From assembly GCF_004342175.1 (NCBI RefSeq), contig NZ_SMAO01000001.1, forward strand, positions 62,001 to 126,000: a DNA stretch of 64,000 nt. Direction: 5' to 3'. This stretch comes from Thiobaca trueperi. Lineage in GTDB: Bacteria > Pseudomonadota > Gammaproteobacteria > Chromatiales > Chromatiaceae. A program made the position numbers and the translations under genes. Under the pieces are notes generated by a model. The model worked only from the letters and a program-made list of their open reading frames with translations. It searched no databases and was not told where the DNA came from. The first letter of the stretch is position 1; every line of letters begins with the position of its first letter. Positions 1-8,496 of this stretch are shown one piece after another.

Positions 1-12
1 GGAAATCAAGAT

Positions 13-1155
13 ATGGCAAAACGCGACTATTACGAAGTTCTGGGTGTCCCGCGCAACGCGAGCGAGGCCGATCTCAAGCAGGCATTCCGGCGTCTGGCGA
101 TGAAATATCATCCCGACCGCAACCCCGGCGATGCCGAGGCCGAGGCCAAATTCAAAGAGGCCAAGCTGGCCCACGATGTCCTCAGCGATCCGAAAAAACG
201 CGCCGCCTATGACCAGTTCGGCCATGCCGGGGTCGAGGCGGGGGCGGGCGGTTTCGGTGGCGGTGGCCCCGGCGACTTCGGTGGTGCGGGATCCTTCTCC
301 GACATCTTCGGCGATGTCTTCGGCGACATTTTCGGAGGTCGTGCGGGCGGGCGCCGGGCGCAGCGTGGCGTTGATCTGCGTTACGATCTGTCGCTGACGC
401 TGGAGGACGCCGTCAACGGCAAGGAGGTCAAGATCCGCATCCCGACCCAGGTCGATTGCCAGTTCTGCGGTGGCACCGGGGCCAAGCCGGGTACTCAGCC
501 CAAGACCTGCACCACCTGCGGCGGTGTTGGTCAGGTGCGGATGCAGCAGGGATTCTTCTCCATCCAGCAGACCTGTCCCGCCTGCCGGGGCACCGGTAGT
601 GTGATTGAGGAGGCCTGCTCGCACTGTCGCGGCCGCGGCCGTATCCAGGAAGAAAAGACGCTCTCGGTCAAGGTGCCTGCCGGGGTGGATACCGGCGACC
701 GCATCCGCCTCTCCGGTGAGGGTGAGCGCGGCGAGCAGGGCGGGCCGCCGGGCGATCTCTATGTCCAGGTGCAGGTGCAGGACCATCCCATCTTCACCCG
801 CGAGGACGCCAATCTCTACTGTCAGGTGCCGATCGGCTTCGTCGCTGCCGCGCTGGGTGGCGAATTCGAGGTACCGACCCTGGATGGCAAGGTTATGCTC
901 AAGGTGCCTGCGGGTACGCAGACCGGCAAGATGTTCCGCATTCGCGGCAAAGGCGTGAAACCGGTACGCGGCGGCCCGGTCGGCGATCTGGTGTGCCGGG
1001 TCACGGTCGAGACCCCGGTCAATCTCACCGAGCGCCAGAAAGAGTTGCTGCGCGAGTTCGAGGCCAGCGTGCAGGAGGGTGGGTCGCGTCATAACCCGCA
1101 GTCACACTCCTGGCTGGATGGGGTCAAGAGCTTCTTCGAGCGTATGACCCAGTGA
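13..1155 (+). CDS. dnaJ: Molecular chaperone DnaJ (Hsp40)
   Basis: Cytoplasmic co-chaperone that delivers unfolded clients to DnaK and stimulates its ATPase. The 380 residues show the full type I layout: an N-terminal J domain with the HPD tripeptide (KYHPDRN, about residues 32-38), a Gly/Phe-rich linker (about 75-115), four zinc-binding repeats of the CxxCxGxG type ([32 protein letters not shown], about 150-210) and the C-terminal client-binding region. The length is normal for the family. The start has a weak GGAAA ribosome site just inside the window edge; dnaK/grpE would be expected upstream but lie outside. dapB follows in the same direction, separated by a perfect inverted repeat. Confidence 0.98.
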   Translation: MAKRDYYEVLGVPRNASEADLKQAFRRLAMKYHPDRNPGDAEAEAKFKEAKLAHDVLSDPKKRAAYDQFGHAGVEAGAGGFGGGGPGDFGGAGSFSDIFGDVFGDIFGGRAGGRRAQRGVDLRYDLSLTLEDAVNGKEVKIRIPTQVDCQFCGGTGAKPGTQPKTCTTCGGVGQVRMQQGFFSIQQTCPACRGTGSVIEEACSHCRGRGRIQEEKTLSVKVPAGVDTGDRIRLSGEGERGEQGGPPGDLYVQVQVQDHPIFTREDANLYCQVPIGFVAAALGGEFEVPTLDGKVMLKVPAGTQTGKMFRIRGKGVKPVRGGPVGDLVCRVTVETPVNLTERQKELLREFEASVQEGGSRHNPQSHSWLDGVKSFFERMTQ

Positions 1156-1176
1156 TTGTTTGCGTTGCAAACAATC
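1154..1176 (+). terminator. Perfect 10-bp inverted repeat after dnaJ
   Basis: GATTGTTTGC, a GTT loop and GCAAACAATC form a flawless 10-bp stem that begins inside the dnaJ stop codon. There is no T-run after it, so it is at best a weak or attenuating terminator between dnaJ and dapB, or an mRNA-stabilising hairpin. As a 23-bp near-palindrome it could also be a protein binding site controlling dapB, which starts 34 bases downstream. Confidence 0.5.
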
Positions 1177-1185
1177 ATAATTTGA

Positions 1186-2025
<840 letters not shown>

Positions 2026-2039
2026 TGAGGTGAAACCAG

Positions 2040-2822
2040 ATGCCTGATCGATTCCGCCTGCTGTTGACCCTTTTACTGATGGTGCTGGCTGGCTGTGCGA
2101 CCGCCCCCGAGACCGGACGCAGCCAGCTCCTCTTGATTGATACGGCGGAGGAGGCCCAACTCGGTTTCAAATCCTTCGAGCAGATCAAGCGTGAAACGCC
2201 TGTGGCGCGCAACCCGGCGGAGGCGAAGCGACTGCAAGAGGTTGGCGAGCGGATCGCCGCCGTGGTCAACCTGCCACATGCACAGTGGGAGTTCGTGCTG
2301 TTCGAGTCCGATCAGCCCAATGCCTTTGCGCTGCCGGGCGGCAAGATCGGCGTCTATACCGGAATTCTGCCGCTGACCAAAACCGATGCCGGGCTGGCGA
2401 CGGTGCTGGCCCATGAGATCGCGCACGCCACGGCGCGTCATGGCGCCGAGCGGATGTCACAGGGACTGCTGGTGCAGGTCGGCGGGGTGGCGCTGTCCAC
2501 GGCGCTGGGCGGTCAGTCGGCAGTCAGTCAGGAACTGGCAACACAGGCGTATGGCCTGACGACTCAGCTTGGCGTCATGCTGCCTTATTCGCGTGTCCAG
2601 GAGCTGGAGGCGGATCGGATCGGACTGCTCTATATGGCGCGCGCCGGTTACGATCCGGCCGAAGCCATTGGTTTCTGGCAGCGCTTCCAGGTCTATAGCC
2701 AGAGTCGTGGCGGGCAGGGACTGGAGTTCCTGAGCACACATCCACTTGATGACACCCGTATCGCACAGATCCAACGCTTCCTGCCTCAGGCTCAGGCCGA
2801 ATATGCGCGGGCACGTCGCTGA
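2040..2822 (+). CDS. M48-family metalloprotease lipoprotein
   Basis: A 260-residue periplasmic zinc protease anchored to the outer membrane by lipid. The N-terminus is a lipoprotein signal with the lipobox LAGC (Cys19). The M48 zinc site is complete: HEIAH (His125, Glu126, His129) and the third ligand in ELEAD (Glu188, Asp192). Related proteins such as LoiP/YcaL handle misfolded outer-membrane proteins, but the substrate here cannot be read from sequence. It starts 14 bases after dapB and is probably co-transcribed. It lacks the C-terminal TPR region of BepA-type members, so it is the short LoiP-like kind. Confidence 0.9.
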   Translation: MPDRFRLLLTLLLMVLAGCATAPETGRSQLLLIDTAEEAQLGFKSFEQIKRETPVARNPAEAKRLQEVGERIAAVVNLPHAQWEFVLFESDQPNAFALPGGKIGVYTGILPLTKTDAGLATVLAHEIAHATARHGAERMSQGLLVQVGGVALSTALGGQSAVSQELATQAYGLTTQLGVMLPYSRVQELEADRIGLLYMARAGYDPAEAIGFWQRFQVYSQSRGGQGLEFLSTHPLDDTRIAQIQRFLPQAQAEYARARR

Positions 2823-2921
2823 CGGCGGATGTCGCCAGGTGAGGCGCTCACGGAGAGCGCAAGTTAAGTGGCCGTTCTAAAAGGAATCGCAAGATTATCT
2901 GCCATAAAAAGCAAATAAAGC

Positions 2922-2950
2922 TTGCATGCAGCGAATGCTGCACATACAAT
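2922..2950 (+). promoter_or_regulatory. Sigma70 promoter of tRNA-fMet
   Basis: TTGCAT, a 17-base spacer and TACAAT give a near-consensus sigma70 promoter. The predicted transcription start is about 6 bases before the tRNA 5' end. The spacer contains TGCAGC/GCTGCA, a 6-bp inverted repeat around GAAT. Confidence 0.8.
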
Positions 2951-2962
2951 TGCTTTCTCAGT

Positions 2963-3039
<77 letters not shown>

Positions 3040-3047
3040 TATAAAAC

Positions 3048-3081
3048 AACGGCTTAGAGGTTTCGCCTCTAAGCCGTTTTT
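3048..3081 (+). terminator. Rho-independent terminator of tRNA-fMet
   Basis: AACGGCTTAGAGG, a TTTCG loop and CCTCTAAGCCGTT form a perfect 13-bp stem immediately followed by further T residues, nine bases after the tRNA CCA end. Confidence 0.93.
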
Positions 3082-3160
3082 CGTTGCCTCGGCTTCATGT
3101 AAGCGCAGGTGTGAGCAAATTCTTGGGTGCCAGCTTGGACGAGCGTCATTGCTTGGATGA

Positions 3161-3395
3161 CAGCACGGTACGAGCCGGCGCAAGCTGCTGAACGATGAGG
3201 TGCGCCCGCGCAGTCAGCGCAATGTCGTTCAGGGCAGGCAGTTCTCCGAGCATCTGGACGCGGCGATTGCCCGCCATCACACCAACGCGATCAGCACCGT
3301 CGAAATCCTGCAAGAGCTGATCGATCTGGCCCGGGAAATCCGCGCGGCGAGACCGAGGCGCTGTCGGCCAGATGGACGGGTTGAGCATGACCGCC
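3161..3395 (+). pseudogene. Remnant of type I restriction subunit HsdR (C-terminal tail)
   Basis: Translation from 3161 gives KLLNDEVRPRSQRNVVQGRQ, then FSEHLDAAIARHHTNAIST and EELIDLA-like residues. This closely resembles the C-terminal helical domain of HsdR, the translocating/cleaving subunit of type I restriction enzymes. The frame is closed upstream by a TGA at 3158. Near 3341-3350 the match jumps frame (REIRA, then RGETEALSARW), so an indel is present as well. No HsdS, HsdM or helicase region exists in the window. It is therefore a decayed fragment next to tRNA-fMet, possibly what remains of a lost restriction island. The match is from memory of the family motif. Confidence 0.7.
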
Positions 3396-3398
3396 TGT

Positions 3399-3420
3399 GG
3401 ATCTGCCCATGGGCAGATCC
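3399..3420 (-). terminator. 22-bp perfect palindrome after the porin gene
   Basis: GGATCTGCCCATGGGCAGATCC is a perfect 22-bp palindrome, foldable as a 9-bp stem with a 4-base loop. It starts 16 bases beyond the porin stop codon on the minus strand. It lacks a T-run, so factor-independent termination is uncertain. The convergent hsdR remnant ends into it. Confidence 0.45.
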
Positions 3421-3435
3421 CGGTGCCCATCAGGC

Positions 3436-4599
3436 TCAGAAGAAGATGATCCCGCCCAGCGAGATGGTATTCGTATCGAGATCGCCGTAACCGCCGGAAT
3501 TGATCTGATCGGCGCCGGTCGCGCGCTCCTGATTGTATTCCGCCACCAGGGTGATGTATTTGTTCAGGCTGTGGTAGATGCCGATGGTGCCGCCACGGAA
3601 GCGGTTGTTGCCGGCCAGCAGTCCTTCGTCGTCACGGTTTTCGCCATAGTTGATGCCCACTTTGGTGTCGCCGAACTTGTAAGTCCCCTGCAGGAAATAG
3701 CCACGGCTCTCGGTCTCGCCGTAGGGTGAAAAGAACAGCGCGCCGACCGTGGAGAGCCCCAGACCCTTGCCGGTGAAGGCATAGGCCGTGGCCTCGAAGT
3801 TTCCGAAACCGATCCTGGTGCCCAGTTCGAAGCCGCGTGCGGCGAAGGTCTCGACATCTTCCAGGCCGGTGTCCGTGTCCTGATAGATGGCGCCACCCCA
3901 GACTGAGCCGGGCATCGATCCCTTCCAGTCATAGCCCGCGATGGCCTGGACGCCCGGCGTGGAGGTTTCGCCGCTGTCGGTGAAATCGCTGGGCTGGAAG
4001 ACGCCCACCGAGGCCTTGAAGCCCGAGTAATCGGGCGTCGTATAGGTGATCTGCGGCTGGAAACCGGTATACATGTAGCCGTGGCCGATCATGCCGAAGG
4101 TGGTATTGAAGGGGGTCGAGGCATAGGTGTTGCCGCCGAGCCCGAGCAGGGTCATGTCGTTGAGAATGATCTTCTGACCGAACAGACCGATGTCGCGTCC
4201 GAGCTTGAAGGTGCCCATCCTGTCCGTGCCAAACTGGAAATAGAGATTACGGGTGTCGATCTGGCTATAGGGCTCGCCGCCGCCGCCGATCGGCAGACCC
4301 ACCACCGAGGAGTCATTGTTGATGCCGGGCGCAAAGCCGACATGGGCCTTGATATCCAGATCCTCGACCCTGGTGGTGAAAACGAAATTGATCCAGCCCG
4401 GCAGCAGGCCGTTGGTGATGCCGGAGTTGCTGACTGTTCCGCGGTCATCTTTGGTTGTACGGTAAGAAAAAAAACCATTGATGGTTCCGTTGATGTCGAG
4501 GGTGGCATCGCCCTGGCTGAAACTCACCGCATGCGAGGCGCCGGACAGCGGGATCAGGGCAAGTGCAAGCGTTGCGACAGGGATGGACTGCTTTTTCAT
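3436..4599 (-). CDS. Outer-membrane porin
   Basis: A 387-residue outer-membrane beta-barrel protein. The chosen ATG gives a clean signal peptide (MKKQSIPVATLALALIPLSGASHA) followed by VSFSQGDATLDINGTINGFF; the open frame extends 89 codons further upstream but without signal-like character. The body is rich in alternating aromatic/polar strands (FKLGRDIGLFGQ, FELGTRIGFGNFEATAYAF) with Gly/Asp/Asn turns, and the C-terminus ends SLGGIIFF, the terminal Phe used for BAM assembly. It resembles general Gram-negative porins; substrate preference is not predictable. It is transcribed alone, divergent from the DUF779 gene. Confidence 0.85.
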   Translation of the reverse strand: MKKQSIPVATLALALIPLSGASHAVSFSQGDATLDINGTINGFFSYRTTKDDRGTVSNSGITNGLLPGWINFVFTTRVEDLDIKAHVGFAPGINNDSSVVGLPIGGGGEPYSQIDTRNLYFQFGTDRMGTFKLGRDIGLFGQKIILNDMTLLGLGGNTYASTPFNTTFGMIGHGYMYTGFQPQITYTTPDYSGFKASVGVFQPSDFTDSGETSTPGVQAIAGYDWKGSMPGSVWGGAIYQDTDTGLEDVETFAARGFELGTRIGFGNFEATAYAFTGKGLGLSTVGALFFSPYGETESRGYFLQGTYKFGDTKVGINYGENRDDEGLLAGNNRFRGGTIGIYHSLNKYITLVAEYNQERATGADQINSGGYGDLDTNTISLGGIIFF

Positions 4600-4929
4600 G
4601 GTTTTCAGGGTCTCCAGAATGGATGGCGTATGGGCGGCGTGTCCGCGCAATGGATCCTTGAGGATCGCCATTGGCGGCGCATCGCATGCTTGCCAGCACC
4701 ATGCCCGAAACCTTGCAAGACCCCTGAAATACTGACGAAGGCTCGCCAATGCTGGATCCAGGCACCATGCGGGCGCCTGTCGACAGGCCCTGTCATCTGC
4801 CCTGGAGTGTCCAGATTGGAGACACCTGCTCATTACCTGAGCAACGATATGGAATTGGAGCGCCAACGCCGCTCAGGCAGGCGTCATGCCCGAGCCATCC
4901 ACCCACCTGACCGCCGGAGATCGAACACC
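4600..4929. other. Divergent intergenic region, nothing firm recognised
   Basis: Separates the minus-strand porin from the plus-strand DUF779 gene and should hold both promoters. I found no convincing sigma70 or sigma54 element and no stable long hairpin. Open frames across it are low-quality extensions of the neighbouring genes. Confidence 0.4.
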
Positions 4930-5313
4930 ATGAATGAGCAGATTCCCAGGGTCATCGCTACCGAGACCGCGCTGGCGTTGATCGAGCGACTGAAGGCAAT
5001 GCATGGCGCACTCATGTTCCACCAGTCCGGCGGCTGCTGCGATGGCAGCGCGCCCATGTGCTGGGCCGCCGACGAATTTCGTACCGGCGCCAGCGATGTG
5101 CGGCTCGGAACCATTGGCGGCTGTCCCTTTTGGATGAGCGAATCCCAGTTCGAGTACTGGCGTCACACCCAGCTCATCATTGACGTGGTACCTGGACGTG
5201 GCGGGATGTTTTCGCTGGAAGGGCCGGAGGGGGTGCGTTTCCTCACCCGCTCGCGGCTGTTCGAGGATGATGAACTGGCGCGGTTGAGCCCGGTCGAGCA
5301 CGGCGGCGACTGA
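4930..5313 (+). CDS. DUF779 domain protein
   Basis: A 127-residue soluble protein of the DUF779 family, recognised from the Cys-rich segment HQSGGCCDGSAPMCW and the following GGCPFWMSESQFEYW. Members are usually encoded beside NAD-dependent acetaldehyde/alcohol dehydrogenases; their biochemical role is unclear. The start ATG has a GGAG ribosome site. No aldehyde dehydrogenase is adjacent here, but a PedF-type cytochrome and an AcoR-like regulator lie within 4 kb, which fits an alcohol/aldehyde oxidation locus. The conserved cysteines suggest metal binding or redox chemistry, which is inference. Confidence 0.8.
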   Translation: MNEQIPRVIATETALALIERLKAMHGALMFHQSGGCCDGSAPMCWAADEFRTGASDVRLGTIGGCPFWMSESQFEYWRHTQLIIDVVPGRGGMFSLEGPEGVRFLTRSRLFEDDELARLSPVEHGGD

Positions 5314-5334
5314 GCACCGCCGCCGTGCCGCGAC

Positions 5335-7581
5335 TCAGAAGGCGTAGCTGGCCGTGATGCCGAACAGCACACTGGTGCCGGGGCCGGGCGCGTAGTAACG
5401 CCCATTGGCGTCGTTGACGCTGACGGCGGAGATGTAGGAGCGGTCGAGCACATTGTCCACGCGCACGAACTCGGACAGCCTGAACCGGTTCAGCGCCTGC
5501 GTGAAGCCAGCGCGCAGATTGACCAGCCAGTATTCGCCTGCCGTCTCGGTGTTGCGGTCGTTGACGTAGACCTCGTCCTGGCCATAGAGATTGACTGCCG
5601 CCTCGAAACCCAGGGGTTCATAGGCATAGGCCACTTCGCCGAAGACGGTGAACAGGGGTACGCCAGGGATGCGGTTGCCGGCCTCGACCATGGCGGCGTT
5701 GAGCGTCGGCGCGAGCGTCCGGCAGGGGATGTCTACGCAGGCCAGATAGCTGTCGGTCAGCTCGCTGTCCAGATAGGTCGCGGCAACACGTCCGCTGAAG
5801 CCGTGGCCGAGCTGGCTGTCCAGCGAAAGCTCGGCCCCCCGGCGACGCGACGCCGGGGCATTCTGATAGGTGGCGCGTCCGCCACGGTTGGTTGCCACCG
5901 TCAGCTCGTCCTGGGTATCGATCTGGAAGAGGGCGAGATTCAGCCGGGCATCCGGGCCGATCAGGATCTTGGCGCCGATCTCGTAGTGCCAGCTCATGGC
6001 CGGCTCCAGATCCAGGTTCAGGCCCGAGCCGCCGTCGGGACGATAGGCCAGTTCGGTAAAGGTCGGGGTTTCGAAGGTCTGGCCGACGTTCGCGTAGAGA
6101 TTGATGTCAGGCGTCAGGCCGTAAAGCAGACCGATGGCCGGTGTCCAGGCGCTGTAGGTCTGGCTGCCACTGTCGTCCGGGTTGAAGTTGGTTGCCGTGA
6201 TGCGGGTGGTCGAGCCGCTACAGGTGCCCGCCTGTGCGCCCGGTGCAGTCACCTGCCCGATGGTACAGATGAAGTGATCGTCGGAGTCGAAGCCGACACG
6301 GGTATAGCGCAGACCCAGATCCAGACTCCAGTCGGGCGCGAAGGCCCATTTGCCCTGGATGAAGGTTCCCCAGCTATCGACGCTGTTGTCTTCGTCGCGC
6401 TTGAGTGCGTCACGCTCGCCCAGTTGGTTGAGATAACCCGTGCGGTCCTCGGCGGATCGATCGTATTCGCCGCCAAGCGTGAGGGTCAGCGGGCCATCGG
6501 CGAGCGCCGTCTCATGGCTCCACCAGAGGCTGCCGCCGGCAAAGCGACGGTCGAAGGTGCTCACGCCGCCAGCGGCAGTGATGGCATTCTGGTTGGTGAG
6601 CGGCACGGCGAGAAACTGCTCGTTGCCGCGCGTTCCCGCGTAGAACATGGCGCGCAGGCTGTCCGCGTCGGTCAACGGCTGTTCCAGGATCAGGCCGCCC
6701 TGCATGTTGTCGAGCGTGCGGCGGGTCTCGAACTCCAGTGCGCTCGCCGCTGCCTGCCGCGGGTTCTGTTTGACCTGTTCAGCGGTCAGACCCAGCGGAT
6801 CCTGGCTGTCGGGGAGGTTCATGGCGTTGGCGATCAGACTGAGCGTGCCGCCGCTGTCGAGCGCGACCTTGAGCCTGGCGTTGGCCTGCTCCTTGGTGGA
6901 ACGGCTCCAGTCGCGATAGCCGTCGGTTTCGGCGTGGTAGGCGTCCAGGACATAGTTGACGGTTCCCGACTGTCCACCGAGCCTGGTTCCGGCGATCCAG
7001 GTGCCGTCGCTGCCGCCCATCAGGCGGGCGGAAAGGGTTGGCTCCTGCGGGCCGTCCTCGGTGAAGACCTGGACGACACCGCCCGAGTGATTGCCATAGA
7101 GGGCGGAGAAGCCGCCCCGCATCACCTCGATATTGCCCGCCGAGCCGAGATCGAAGAGACCCGGTCCGCCCTGTCCGTCGGGCGTACTCGCCGGGATGCC
7201 GTCCGCGATCAGCCGGACCCCGCGTGTGCCGAACTGGGAACGTCCACCGAAGCCGCGAATCATGATCTGCTCTTCCTGGGCAAAGGTGCCGCGATTGGTC
7301 ACGACCGTCCCCGGGACGCGCGGCAGAACCTCGGAGATCAGGACGCCAGGATTGCGATCCTGGATGACCTGCCGATTCAGGACATCAATGGCGACGGGCA
7401 GATCGAAATCAGGCTCACCGACGCGGGTGGCGGTGACAACCACCGTCTCCAGTTGAGTGGGCGCATCGCCTTCTCCGATCACGTCAAGCTGCTCGGCTTC
7501 CTGTGCGACCGACACCCCGCACAAGGTGCCTGCGACCGCCAGGGCCAGGCGTCCCCGATGACCCAATGATTTTCCCATCAA
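5335..7581 (-). CDS. TonB-dependent outer-membrane receptor
   Basis: A 748-residue outer-membrane receptor for active uptake. It has a signal peptide ending near VSVAQ, a TonB-box-like ETVVVTATR (about residues 44-52), and a plug domain with ISEVLPRVPGTVV, IMIRGFGGRSQFGTRGVRL and IEVMRGGFSALYGNHSGGVV. A 22-strand barrel follows, ending GITASYAF with terminal Phe. It resembles the FecA/iron-complex class, but the ligand is unknown. Because pedF lies directly upstream in the same direction and PQQ alcohol dehydrogenases need Ca or lanthanide, a metal-chelate ligand is possible but speculative. The adjacent ATG at 7578 is an alternative start. The start is preceded by CGAGGTGGATTG and possibly by a sigma54-like element. 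Confidence 0.93.
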   Translation of the reverse strand: MMGKSLGHRGRLALAVAGTLCGVSVAQEAEQLDVIGEGDAPTQLETVVVTATRVGEPDFDLPVAIDVLNRQVIQDRNPGVLISEVLPRVPGTVVTNRGTFAQEEQIMIRGFGGRSQFGTRGVRLIADGIPASTPDGQGGPGLFDLGSAGNIEVMRGGFSALYGNHSGGVVQVFTEDGPQEPTLSARLMGGSDGTWIAGTRLGGQSGTVNYVLDAYHAETDGYRDWSRSTKEQANARLKVALDSGGTLSLIANAMNLPDSQDPLGLTAEQVKQNPRQAAASALEFETRRTLDNMQGGLILEQPLTDADSLRAMFYAGTRGNEQFLAVPLTNQNAITAAGGVSTFDRRFAGGSLWWSHETALADGPLTLTLGGEYDRSAEDRTGYLNQLGERDALKRDEDNSVDSWGTFIQGKWAFAPDWSLDLGLRYTRVGFDSDDHFICTIGQVTAPGAQAGTCSGSTTRITATNFNPDDSGSQTYSAWTPAIGLLYGLTPDINLYANVGQTFETPTFTELAYRPDGGSGLNLDLEPAMSWHYEIGAKILIGPDARLNLALFQIDTQDELTVATNRGGRATYQNAPASRRRGAELSLDSQLGHGFSGRVAATYLDSELTDSYLACVDIPCRTLAPTLNAAMVEAGNRIPGVPLFTVFGEVAYAYEPLGFEAAVNLYGQDEVYVNDRNTETAGEYWLVNLRAGFTQALNRFRLSEFVRVDNVLDRSYISAVSVNDANGRYYAPGPGTSVLFGITASYAF

Positions 7582-7624
7582 TCCACCTCGATATAATTGT
7601 TATGCGGTCGGCTCAAGCGCCTTA

Positions 7625-7640
7625 TGCAAACCACCTGCAA
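7625..7640 (-). promoter_or_regulatory. Possible sigma54 promoter of the TonB receptor
   Basis: Read on the minus strand, TTGCAGGTGGTTTGCA has the exact -24/-12 spacing and a perfect TTGCA -12 box, but the -24 box has TG instead of GG. It sits about 45 bases before the receptor start. It is listed because the two other promoters of this locus look sigma54-dependent. Confidence 0.3.
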
Positions 7641-7681
7641 CGGACATCGGCATCTTGAGCCTGCCGTGCCGGGAGACCCGT

Positions 7682-7740
7682 CACACCTGTTCCGAAATGA
7701 AACAGGTGTGCCAGGGTGGAGCGACCCTGAATGGTCAGAG
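7682..7740 (-). other. Structured spacer: two hairpins between pedF and TonB receptor
   Basis: CACACCTGTT and AACAGGTGTG (7682-7691, 7701-7710) form a perfect 10-bp stem with a 9-base loop. Next to it CAGGGT and ACCCTG form a second, 6-bp stem. On the minus strand both lie between the pedF stop and the receptor start. No T-run follows, so they may be processing/stability structures or a leader of the receptor mRNA. I could not match the segment to cobalamin, TPP or other riboswitches that I can recognise. Confidence 0.45.
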
Positions 7741-7805
7741 CCTTGTCAATCCAGTCGTCGGCGCCGCACGGCAGAGCGTGCGACCTGCTGGGGACTGGCG
7801 CCCAT

Positions 7806-8252
7806 TCAGTCCTCATGGACGCTCTCAAGCCAGGCGCGAATCGCCCACATCCCCTCCTGCGGCAAAATGCCTTCGAATGGCGGCATGAAGACCCGTCCAT
7901 CGCGGCTGGCGCCGTGGCGAATCCGCTGCATGAAGATCTCGTCGCCTTCGTCTTCCAAAGGTAAAAAGCGCAGATCGGGGGCAATGCCGCCGGAAACGGC
8001 GCCCAGCCCGTGACAGCGGGCGCAGTTTTGATTGAAGGCCGAGTCGCCGATGCGGATCGCCTCCGGATCCCCACGGTAGGGATTGGTGACGAGCCAATCC
8101 TCGCCCAATGCCTTCAGCGTGGAGACATCGACCGCCTGCGGCACGACATCGCCGTGTGCGCCAGCGAGTGTTGAGGCACCGGCCAGCCAGGCGGCAAGCG
8201 CCGTCTGGCGCAGGATGCGAGTGAATGTCTCCTCGTGATGCGTCTGTTCCAC
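7806..8252 (-). CDS. pedF: Cytochrome c550, PedF type
   Basis: A 148-residue periplasmic monohaem cytochrome c. The GTG start is chosen because GAGGGG lies seven bases upstream and the product begins with a signal peptide ending near LAGAHG; the frame continues further upstream without a signal. Haem attachment is CARCH (about residues 77-81), followed by GLGAVSGGIAPDLRFLP and a probable Met ligand in RVFMPPF. This arrangement matches PedF/ExaB-like c550, the electron acceptor of PQQ-dependent ethanol dehydrogenases. The dehydrogenase itself is not in the window. A strong sigma54 promoter lies upstream and an AcoR-type activator is divergent. Confidence 0.85.
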   Translation of the reverse strand: MEQTHHEETFTRILRQTALAAWLAGASTLAGAHGDVVPQAVDVSTLKALGEDWLVTNPYRGDPEAIRIGDSAFNQNCARCHGLGAVSGGIAPDLRFLPLEDEGDEIFMQRIRHGASRDGRVFMPPFEGILPQEGMWAIRAWLESVHED

Positions 8253-8327
8253 TGTGTTTCCCCTCAATGACCGATGGTTGATGCATTCCGCTGCGGATGT
8301 GCCCCTATCCCTGCTGGACTCGCCGAA

Positions 8328-8343
8328 TGCAAACACTGCGCCA
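8328..8343 (-). promoter_or_regulatory. Sigma54 promoter of pedF
   Basis: On the minus strand TGGCGCAGTGTTTGCA matches the -24/-12 consensus TGGCACG-N4-TTGCW with both invariant dinucleotides and correct 10-base spacing; only two positions of the -24 box differ. The expected start is around 8317, giving a leader of about 65 bases to the pedF GTG. Confidence 0.72.
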
Positions 8344-8361
8344 TCGCCTTTCAAACCGAAC

Positions 8362-8377
8362 CGGCAAGAAATTTGCT
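8362..8377 (+). promoter_or_regulatory. Sigma54 promoter of the acoR-like gene
   Basis: CGGCAAGAAATTTGCT fits TGGCACG-N4-TTGCW with GG and GC spaced correctly and two mismatches. It lies 120 bases before the activator start and only 18 bases from the back-to-back pedF promoter. GCGGATG at 8293-8299 and its inverse CATCCGC at 8443-8449 flank the two promoters and might be activator sites; that part is speculative. Confidence 0.6.
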
Positions 8378-8496
8378 TTAAATCATGCATTGCCTCAATG
8401 GTGATAATTGATGCGATTCGTGACAGGTGCTAAATTCCAACGCATCCGCCCACAACAAAAACAATTCGCCTGCCAGCGAAAATTGAAGGAGGACGC

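Noticed and set aside
4735-4755. Weak -24/-12-like AGGCACC...GGGCG upstream of the DUF779 gene
   Set aside because: Only the GC of the -12 box matches; not distinguishable from chance.
4081-4929. N-terminal extension of the DUF779 frame by 283 codons
   Set aside because: The extension is antisense to the porin and to the intergenic region; the ATG at 4930 with GGAG matches the family start.
5803-7569. 588-codon open frame antisense to the TonB receptor
   Set aside because: Shadow frame without motifs; receptor motifs are unambiguous on the other strand.
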